DNA from: Microcystis sp. T1-4 | Lineage (GTDB): Bacteria > Cyanobacteriota > Cyanobacteriia > Cyanobacteriales > Microcystaceae | Reading direction: 5' to 3' | Length of the DNA: 25,238 bases | NCBI RefSeq assembly: GCF_000297435.1 | Contig: NZ_CAIP01000194.1 | Span: 1 to 25,238, forward strand | Part shown: positions 20,355-25,238 of the stretch, one piece after another | How the letters are laid out: each line of letters starts with the position of its first letter | How positions within the stretch are numbered: position 1 is the stretch's first letter | The notes under the pieces: generated by a model | What the model saw: the letters and a program-made list of their open reading frames with translations, nothing else | What the model was told of the DNA's origin: nothing | Database searches by the model: none | Position numbers and translations under genes: made by a program

Positions 20355-21791
20355 TTACTTGGTTAAAACCCAAGTATCTTTACTGCCACCACCTTGAGAA
20401 GAATTAACCACTAAAGAACCCTTTTTCAAAGCTACGCGAGTTAACCCCCCGGGATGCACATAAATTTCATCGCCACGATGGAGAATATAGGGACGTAAAT
20501 CCACATGACGACCTTCAACTTCCGTGTCAATTAAAGTGGGAACCCGAGAAAGACTTAACACCGGTTGAGCGATATAATTGCGGGGATTAGCGGCAATGCG
20601 CGGGGCAAATTCTGCCCTTTGTTCGGGGGTGGATTGAGAACCGACTAACATCCCATAACCTCCCGACTCATTGGCAGCTTTTACAACTAATTTATCGAGA
20701 TTATTTAAGACATAATCTAAGTCCTTTTCTCGCCAACAAAGATAGGTGGGAACGTTATTTAAAATCGCTTCTTCTCCCAGATAATAACGAATCATATCCG
20801 GGACAAAAGCATAAATAACCTTATCATCTGCGACTCCCGTACCCGGGGCATTAGCTAAAGCGACGCGGCCTTCCTGAAAAACTTTTAATAATCCGGGTAC
20901 ACCTAACATCGAATCGGGACGAAAAACCGCCGGATCTAAAAAGTCATCATCGAGGCGACGATAGACCACATCTACCCGTCTTAATCCCTTGGTGGTTTTC
21001 ATTTGTAGATAACCATCAAAGACGACTAAATCACGTCCTTCCACCAGTTCTACCCCCATTTGTTGGGCGATAAAAGAATGTTCAAAGTAGGCAGAATTAT
21101 AGGTTCCGGGGGTTAAAACTACTACGGTGGGATTAGGTAATTGGGGCGGTGCTAAATTAAGGAGAGTTTCCAACAGATGGGAAGGATAATCATCCACCGG
21201 TTTAACATTCATTGTCTGGAAAATATCGGGGAAGGTGCTTTTCATTACCCGACGATTTTCCAGGACATAGGAAATACCAGAAGGAACCCGCAAATTATCC
21301 TCTAAAACATACCATTGACCATCTTTATCGCGGACTAAATCGGTTCCCGTGATGTGACACCAGATACCTCCGGCGGGTTTCAGTCCCAGACAGGGTTTCA
21401 GAAATCCCGTCGCCGAGGCGATTAATTCGGGGGGAATAATGCCATCTTTAATGATTAACTGGTCATTGTAGATATCGGAGAGAAAAAGATTGAGAGCTTT
21501 GATGCGTTGTTTCAGTCCTCTTTCTAAATAATCCCAGTCCTCAGCCGAGACAATTCGGGGAATAATATCAAAAGGAAAGATTTTTTCCACCCCTTGATTG
21601 TCGCTATAGACATTGAAAGTCACCCCCAATTCAAACAGGGCCGACTGAGCGGTTTCCCGGTGTTGTTGAAGTTCTTGGGGCGGCAGATTCTGCAACCATT
21701 TGATTAAAGGGGACGAGTGGGGACGAGGTTGACCATCATCTAAGAATAGTTCGTCGTAGAAGCCTTCGGGATCGTAGGTATTTAATAGCAC
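20355..21791 (-). CDS. Circularly permuted type-2 ATP-grasp protein
   Basis: A 478-residue circularly permuted ATP-grasp enzyme (DUF404/DUF407 class), expected to form an amide or peptide bond with ATP. Family blocks are clear: GWC-like GGIWCHITGTDLVRD (141-155), the acidic EDN-R-P block YVLEDNLRVPSGISYVLENR (161-180), Lys371 and GGYG (377-380) in VVKAANESGGYGMLVG for ATP phosphate contacts, DLRPY (431-435), and NSSQGGGSKDTW (463-474). The length is normal for the family. It is first in a three-gene minus-strand operon with alpha-E and transglutaminase; the Anbu peptidase gene at 3783 completes the set seen in many bacteria. The substrate is unknown. The upstream region 21792-22027 is shared with divergent petB. 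Cytosolic. Confidence 0.92.
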   Translation of the reverse strand: MLLNTYDPEGFYDELFLDDGQPRPHSSPLIKWLQNLPPQELQQHRETAQSALFELGVTFNVYSDNQGVEKIFPFDIIPRIVSAEDWDYLERGLKQRIKALNLFLSDIYNDQLIIKDGIIPPELIASATGFLKPCLGLKPAGGIWCHITGTDLVRDKDGQWYVLEDNLRVPSGISYVLENRRVMKSTFPDIFQTMNVKPVDDYPSHLLETLLNLAPPQLPNPTVVVLTPGTYNSAYFEHSFIAQQMGVELVEGRDLVVFDGYLQMKTTKGLRRVDVVYRRLDDDFLDPAVFRPDSMLGVPGLLKVFQEGRVALANAPGTGVADDKVIYAFVPDMIRYYLGEEAILNNVPTYLCWREKDLDYVLNNLDKLVVKAANESGGYGMLVGSQSTPEQRAEFAPRIAANPRNYIAQPVLSLSRVPTLIDTEVEGRHVDLRPYILHRGDEIYVHPGGLTRVALKKGSLVVNSSQGGGSKDTWVLTK

Positions 21792-21903
21792 GCTGACCTC
21801 ATTTCATACCTTACCTATTCCCAGTGTCGGACAATTGGCCTGATTTTTTGTAGTCTAGGAGACATTTTAAGGGAAATTTTAGGAAGTTACGTTTTTCGGG
21901 GCT

Positions 21904-21913
21904 GGCGATCGCC
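21904..21913. other. HIP1 site in the petB-ATP-grasp divergent region
   Basis: The cyanobacterial highly iterated palindrome GCGATCGC sits here (as GGCGATCGCC), between two divergent genes. Others lie at 2148-2155 and near 2256, 2983, 5535 and 24643. It supports the cyanobacterial assignment. I see no secure -35/-10 pair for either gene in 21792-22027. Confidence 0.7.
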
Positions 21914-22027
21914 AATCGATCCCCACCGGTGGAGAAACCTGACCGGAGCGAGAATTAGACCTGAAAACTGTGTTACATTTTTTAAAGGTCACACCTTAAA
22001 TCTTTCATTTTTCTTACTGGTTACGCG

Positions 22028-22696
22028 ATGTTTACCAAACAAGTAACGGATTCTAAAGCCTATCAATGGTTTGAGGAACGCTTAGAAATTCAAGGGATCG
22101 CTGATGATATCAGCACCAAATACGTTCCCCCCCACGTCAATATCTTCTACTGTCTGGGTGGTATCACCCTTGTGTGCTTCGTGATCCAGTTTGCCACTGG
22201 TTTCGCCATGACCTTCTACTACAAACCCACCGTAGCAGAGGCCCTCTCCTCGGTACAGTACATCATGAACGAAGTTAACTTTGGTTGGTTAATTCGTTCT
22301 ATCCATCGCTGGTCTGCCAGTATGATGGTCTTAATGATGATCCTGCACGTTTTCCGCGTTTACCTGACCGGTGGCTTCAAAAAACCTCGGGAATTAACCT
22401 GGGTCACTGGGGTTGTCCTGGCCGTGATCACCGTTAGCTTCGGTGTCACCGGTTACTCCTTACCCTGGGATCAGGTGGGTTACTGGGCGGTTAAAATTGT
22501 TTCCGGTGTACCTGCTGCTATTCCCGTCGTCGGTGATCAACTCGTCACCCTGATGCGCGGTAGCGAAAGCGTCGGTCAAGCAACTTTAACCCGTTTCTAC
22601 AGCTTACATACTTTTGTACTACCCTGGTCGATCGCGGTCTTCATGTTGCTACATTTCTTGATGATCCGTAAACAAGGCATTTCTGGGCCTCTATAA
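22028..22696 (+). CDS. petB: Cytochrome b6 of the cytochrome b6f complex
   Basis: A 222-residue thylakoid membrane protein that carries two b hemes and the covalent c-type heme cn, passing electrons between plastoquinol and the plastoquinone pool. Four-helix core. Heme ligands are His93, His107 (IHRWSASMMVLMMILHVFR), His194 and His209 (RFYSLHTFVLPWSIAVFMLLH); Cys42 is the heme cn anchor, matching Cys35 of shorter homologues (offset 7). GWLIRSIHRWSASMM and SLPWDQVGYWAVKIVSGVP are near-universal blocks. The length equals that of other cyanobacterial forms with this extended N-terminus (MFTKQVTDSKAYQWFEERLEIQ). petD follows 51 bases later, as in all cyanobacteria, and the pair is one operon. The start ATG has no close competing Met. 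Confidence 0.98.
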   Translation: MFTKQVTDSKAYQWFEERLEIQGIADDISTKYVPPHVNIFYCLGGITLVCFVIQFATGFAMTFYYKPTVAEALSSVQYIMNEVNFGWLIRSIHRWSASMMVLMMILHVFRVYLTGGFKKPRELTWVTGVVLAVITVSFGVTGYSLPWDQVGYWAVKIVSGVPAAIPVVGDQLVTLMRGSESVGQATLTRFYSLHTFVLPWSIAVFMLLHFLMIRKQGISGPL

Positions 22697-22747
22697 TTCA
22701 GAAAAATATCTCTGTCGATCCGAAATCATTTTTAGGAGACATTATCC

Positions 22748-23230
22748 ATGTCCACATTAAAAAAGCCCGATCTCAGCGATCCCGCTCTGCGCGCTAAGTT
22801 GGCTAAAGGGATGGGTCACAACTACTACGGTGAACCCGCTTGGCCTAACGATCTGCTCTATGTCTTCCCGGTGGTTATCTTCGGTACGATCGGACTCTGC
22901 ACCGGTTTAGCGATTATGGATCCCACCATGATCGGTGAACCTGCCGATCCTTTCGCTACTCCCTTAGAAATTCTGCCAGAGTGGTATCTTTATCCCGTTT
23001 TCCAAATTCTCCGTATTCTTCCTAACAAACTCTTGGGTATCGCTTGCATGGCCGGCGTTCCCCTAGGCTTGATGTTAGTTCCTTTTATTGAAAGCGTCAA
23101 TAAATTCCAAAATCCTTTCCGTCGTCCCGTCGCCACCGCTATCTTCCTATTCGGTACTGTGGTCACGATTTGGTTAGGTATTGGTGCCACTTTCCCCATC
23201 GATACATCTTTAACTCTCGGTTTGTTCTAA
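22748..23230 (+). CDS. petD: Subunit IV of the cytochrome b6f complex
   Basis: A 160-residue thylakoid protein with three membrane helices that completes the quinol-oxidising site with cytochrome b6. The PEWY motif of the Qo site is present in ILPEWYLYPVFQILR, and the start MSTLKKPDLSDPALRAKLAKGMGHNYYGEPAWPNDLLYVFP matches cyanobacterial and chloroplast subunit IV residue for residue in its main blocks. The C-terminal helix FLFGTVVTIWLGIGATFPIDTSLTLGLF is complete. An AGGAGA precedes the ATG by about 10 bases. It is transcribed with petB and followed by a strong inverted repeat with a T run. Length is usual (160). Confidence 0.98.
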   Translation: MSTLKKPDLSDPALRAKLAKGMGHNYYGEPAWPNDLLYVFPVVIFGTIGLCTGLAIMDPTMIGEPADPFATPLEILPEWYLYPVFQILRILPNKLLGIACMAGVPLGLMLVPFIESVNKFQNPFRRPVATAIFLFGTVVTIWLGIGATFPIDTSLTLGLF

Positions 23231-23252
23231 GTTACTGAACTTCACCGGTTTT

Positions 23253-23307
23253 TTGCCCACGCTTGTGATTCCTGACTTTGGAAGAGCGATCGTGGGCAAT
23301 TTTAATT
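23253..23307 (+). terminator. Terminator after petBD
   Basis: TTGCCCACG (23253-23261) pairs perfectly with CGTGGGCAA (23291-23299) with a 29-base loop that can pair further (CGCTT/AAGAGCG), followed by TTTTAATT. It sits between petD and the convergent gene at 23318. Confidence 0.6.
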
Positions 23308-23317
23308 GTGATTTCCT

Positions 23318-24127
23318 CTAACGGGTAATTTGTTGTACCAAAGCGATAACATCGCTGCGGCTGAGTTTTTCCTTCCCTAAAGCTAGGACTTCGAGAGTGC
23401 CATGGGCTAAAGCGAGGGGAATCTTACAAAAATCAAGGGCTGGCCCTTTCGGCAGCGATTGAGTGTAATAATCGGCTAATTTCAGATTACGACGGGCATA
23501 ATTATGAATATCAGTAATTGTCCAACCCTGGGGCAGAAAACTTACCCCCCGGCGCCGATCCTCCCCATGGTTGCGGGCAATATTAACCGCTTGTAAACCC
23601 CGGCCAAAACCGATGGCATAACTGCGATTAGTTTCGGTGCCATCGTACCAATTCCAGAGGTCAGACAGCAATAAACCCACGGCACCGGCCACACTAAAGG
23701 TATATTGATCTAATTCCACTTCTGTGCGAATATCCCAGTTATTCCCAGCCCAGTAGGCCATGCGATCGGCCATGGCCGCCGTGGCATCCCAGATCCGGGG
23801 GGCGATCGAATCCGGTGCTAACATAGCCCATTCGCCAATTCTCAGGGTTACTTCCGGCAAAATCTCCCGATGGACTAAGCCAAAAGCAAAGTTCTCTTCG
23901 GTAGAATTTTCGGTACCTGCTTGTAAATTCAGACTAATTTGTCTTAATATCTGAGATTTACTGAAGTTATCTAGGTCGGGATGGTCTTCTACTTCATCGA
24001 TCGCCCTCATACAGAGATAAGCTGAGGCTACTGCCTCGAGCAGACGATCCGGTAAACGACTTATGGGAATATAAAAAGTTCGACTCGTTTCTTGCAGAAT
24101 CGTTAAAGCATTATCGCGCAAATTCAT
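23318..24127 (-). CDS. Squalene/phytoene synthase family protein
   Basis: A 269-residue trans-isoprenyl diphosphate synthase of the squalene/phytoene class. It would join two C15 or C20 diphosphates head to head in carotenoid or hopanoid/squalene synthesis, in or at the membrane. SRTFYIPISRLPDRLLEAVASAYLCMRAIDEVEDHP contains the first acid motif (D44-x3-D48). The second motif is VNIARNHGEDRRRGVSFLPQ: the position that is Asp in most homologues is Asn186, with Asp190 kept. GAVGLLLSDLW (148-158) and the FGRGLQAVNIAR helix are also typical. The substitution and the short length (about 270, against 300 or more) make squalene synthase, phytoene synthase or a paralogue of altered function all possible, so I give no symbol. 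It is minus strand, with GGAGAGGA ahead of the ATG. Confidence 0.85.
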   Translation of the reverse strand: MNLRDNALTILQETSRTFYIPISRLPDRLLEAVASAYLCMRAIDEVEDHPDLDNFSKSQILRQISLNLQAGTENSTEENFAFGLVHREILPEVTLRIGEWAMLAPDSIAPRIWDATAAMADRMAYWAGNNWDIRTEVELDQYTFSVAGAVGLLLSDLWNWYDGTETNRSYAIGFGRGLQAVNIARNHGEDRRRGVSFLPQGWTITDIHNYARRNLKLADYYTQSLPKGPALDFCKIPLALAHGTLEVLALGKEKLSRSDVIALVQQITR

Positions 24128-24396
24128 TCAGTCCTCTCCTCACGCCAACTTAGGTAACTACGAGTTAAACCAATCAGACAGATCGGTTTAGGTTATGCCG
24201 ATGTTCCTAAGACCAAGTTGCTGTCCATTGTAGTATGATTCTTCAAAATTTCGAGATTATTCCCGAAAAAATCAAACATTAGGGTATTCTTGACAATTTT
24301 TCTTTCTGGGATAGCTGAGGGACAATTACGGCAATTTTTCGAGATTACAGGCTTAAAAAGTGGTTTTTACCCGTTTTTAAACAGGATTTTGCGGCT
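24128..24396. other. Intergenic region without a recognised feature
   Basis: AT-rich, no open frame with coding character. A TTGACA at about 24290 lacks a good -10 at proper distance, so no promoter is called. Confidence 0.5.
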
Positions 24397-24621
24397 TCAT
24401 GGCAGGGATTGAAAGGAGGTCACTTGTAAAACCGGCCCGATCATGGCCATAGTCATCACATCTGAGCGAATTTGACCGATGACTGTCACTTTTGCCTTTG
24501 TTTGGGTTAATTCGGCGGGCGGTTCCATTAATTCGTAGGTTTGACCGTTATCGGCAATTAATGCCCAAGTTCCTGTGCCTATTTCGATTCTTTTTACCCG
24601 ACCCGTTACACTAATACTCAT
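24397..24621 (-). CDS. Small conserved protein, probable OB-like beta barrel
   Basis: A 74-residue protein with five likely strands: SISVTGRVKRIEIGTGTWALIADNGQTYELM, then AKVTVIGQIRSDVMTMAMIGPVLQVTSFQ. The VxGxVxxIEIGTGxWALxxxxGxxYEL pattern, followed by VTVxGxIRxDVMTxxxIGPVLxV, is that of small OB-fold-like proteins, possibly DUF5818; that name is from memory and unproven. No membrane segment or cysteine. Its ATG overlaps by ATGA the stop of the frameshifted gene upstream (24618), so the two were probably translated together when that gene was intact. Function unknown. Confidence 0.75.
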   Translation of the reverse strand: MSISVTGRVKRIEIGTGTWALIADNGQTYELMEPPAELTQTKAKVTVIGQIRSDVMTMAMIGPVLQVTSFQSLP

Positions 24622-24880
24622 GCTTTAATTTCCCCGATCAATGCGATCGCAATTTCTGCCCCTGTCACCAGCATTCTATCGATATCTTTCCTCGGCATTG
24701 ATTGCCAATTTTGCCGGACTTTAACCCCATCAATCAGTTTTTTTTATCTAAAAAGCGATCACCATTGCCGCCACCATGGCCAAGAGGGATGCCACAATTG
24801 ACCACGGCCCGACTGAGCGTTCGACAAAAGCTCACGCCGAAGCCTGCCCCCACGAAAAACTTTTTGCTGCAGACCCCAAT
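24618..24880 (-). pseudogene. Frameshifted small gene (A8 homopolymer), formerly ~78 codons or more
   Basis: The minus strand carries two coding halves in different frames that join at an A8 run (T run at 24738-24745). The first half reads KKFFVGAGFGVSFCRTL, then SRAVVNCGIPLGHGGGNGDRFLD; adding one A gives DKKKLIDGVKVRQNWQSM in the second half and continues to EIALIGEIKA-like TGA at 24620-24618, which overlaps the next ATG (ATGA). As written, the first half stops at 24736-24734. The protein-like composition of both halves, the Gly-rich GHGGGNGD turn and the perfect overlap with the next gene argue that it was a real gene. The start is unclear: GTG at 24853 is the best candidate, or ATT at 24880. 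A sequencing or assembly error, or phase variation by slippage, would also explain it. Confidence 0.7.
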
Positions 24881-24885
24881 TAAGC

Positions 24886-25238
24886 CTAACTGTTAATAGC
24901 GTAATGATAGGCGCTACCATTAGATTTCATAGGTGTCAACCACTGGCAGATAGTTTCTAGTTGTTGACGGATTTGATCGAGATGATCCTGCACGGGTTGC
25001 AGGAAGGTTTCATACTGTTGTACCTGAGTTTTTAAACGCAATAATGCCAGATTAGCATCCCGCCATTCTCGCTCCTGTTCTTCAAATTCACGAGTTTTTT
25101 GCGCTAAATCCGACCATTGACCCTCAATAATATCGCCGCTTTTTTGTAAATCCTCTTGTAGTTGCTTGATTTCTGCTGCTAAACGTTGACTTTCTTGGAG
25201 ATTATTTTGATAATTATCGGCCAACAGCATTAATACCA
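24886..25238 (-). CDS. Coiled-coil protein, C-terminal part (continues past the window edge)
   Basis: From an ATG at 25230 down to a TAG at 24888-24886 it reads 114 residues, but the frame remains open to the window edge (2 further codons), so the true start may lie outside. Residues 5-60 are a strongly predicted coiled coil (heptads of Leu/Ile with Gln/Glu/Lys: NNLQESQRLAAEIKQLQEDLQKSGDIIEGQW, then QKTREFEEQEREWRDANLALLRLKTQVQQYETFLQPVQDHLDQIRQQLETI). The end, SNGSAYHYAINS, is soluble. Cyanobacterial coiled-coil proteins of this style include HmpF-type pilus/motility proteins; I cannot confirm that. It is immediately followed by the broken gene on the same strand. Confidence 0.65.
   Translation of the reverse strand, partial: VLMLLADNYQNNLQESQRLAAEIKQLQEDLQKSGDIIEGQWSDLAQKTREFEEQEREWRDANLALLRLKTQVQQYETFLQPVQDHLDQIRQQLETICQWLTPMKSNGSAYHYAINS

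Noticed and set aside
21792..22027. A clear petB promoter
   Set aside because: TTACAT and AT-rich boxes are present, but no -35/-10 pair with good spacing could be fixed by eye.
24128..24396. Promoter with TTGACA near 24290
   Set aside because: No acceptable -10 at 16-18 bases and no gene on that strand.
24702..24896. A 64-codon plus-strand frame
   Set aside because: It is the shadow of the frameshifted minus-strand gene; composition and gene overlap favour the minus strand.

Overview
The window looks like chromosomal DNA from a unicellular cyanobacterium, most likely Microcystis or a close relative. Direct support comes from the cytochrome b6f genes petB-petD, repeated HIP1 octamers (GCGATCGC, e.g. 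2148-2155, 5535 region, 21905-21912, 24643 region), heptanucleotide short tandem repeats, several MITE-like and palindromic repeats, a DUF29 gene and a pentapeptide-repeat gene. The genus is inference from the overall look; no 16S or other marker is present.

Layout. 1-1.4 kb: the C-terminal end of an RTX-type secreted protein with a 105-bp internal duplication, a hairpin repeat and a secreted SH3-like protein. 1.8-6.8 kb: a mainly housekeeping plus-strand run: PlsC-like acyltransferase, fabG, an Anbu proteasome-like Ntn hydrolase, a TSUP permease, a TPR protein, an M48 metalloprotease, and tRNA-Leu(CAA), whose 5' end lies inside the M48 gene. 6.8-10.7 kb: an accessory segment downstream of the tRNA with a hairpin repeat, two overlapping minus-strand unknown genes, a 122-bp MITE with a 9-bp target duplication, an AbrB-like/PIN toxin-antitoxin pair, an m5C DNA methyltransferase with no visible restriction partner, and two palindromes. 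10.7-15.1 kb: a conserved unknown gene, then tldD - DUF456 - tldE(pmbA), with (CAGTTAT)n arrays between the last two. 15.1-18.4 kb: a MITE with TA target duplication, a 72-bp hairpin repeat, a DUF29 gene and a 681-residue pentapeptide/membrane/coiled-coil protein whose membrane part is written in degenerate hexanucleotide repeats. 18.4-21.8 kb: a minus-strand operon of circularly permuted ATP-grasp, alpha-E protein and transglutaminase-like protease. 22.0-23.3 kb: petB-petD with a terminator. 23.3-25.2 kb: a squalene/phytoene-synthase-family gene, a small OB-like protein, a gene broken by an A8 homopolymer frameshift, and the C-terminal part of a coiled-coil protein at the window edge.

How genes work together. 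The best candidate for a poorly described system is the ATP-grasp/alpha-E/transglutaminase operon. Comparative genomics links it in many bacteria to the Anbu peptidase, which is also in this window about 14 kb away: a predicted peptide-synthesis and peptide-trimming pathway. TldD/TldE form a peptide-processing metalloprotease. PetB/PetD are photosynthetic and respiratory electron transport subunits. The PIN module and the solitary methyltransferase are typical accessory cargo.
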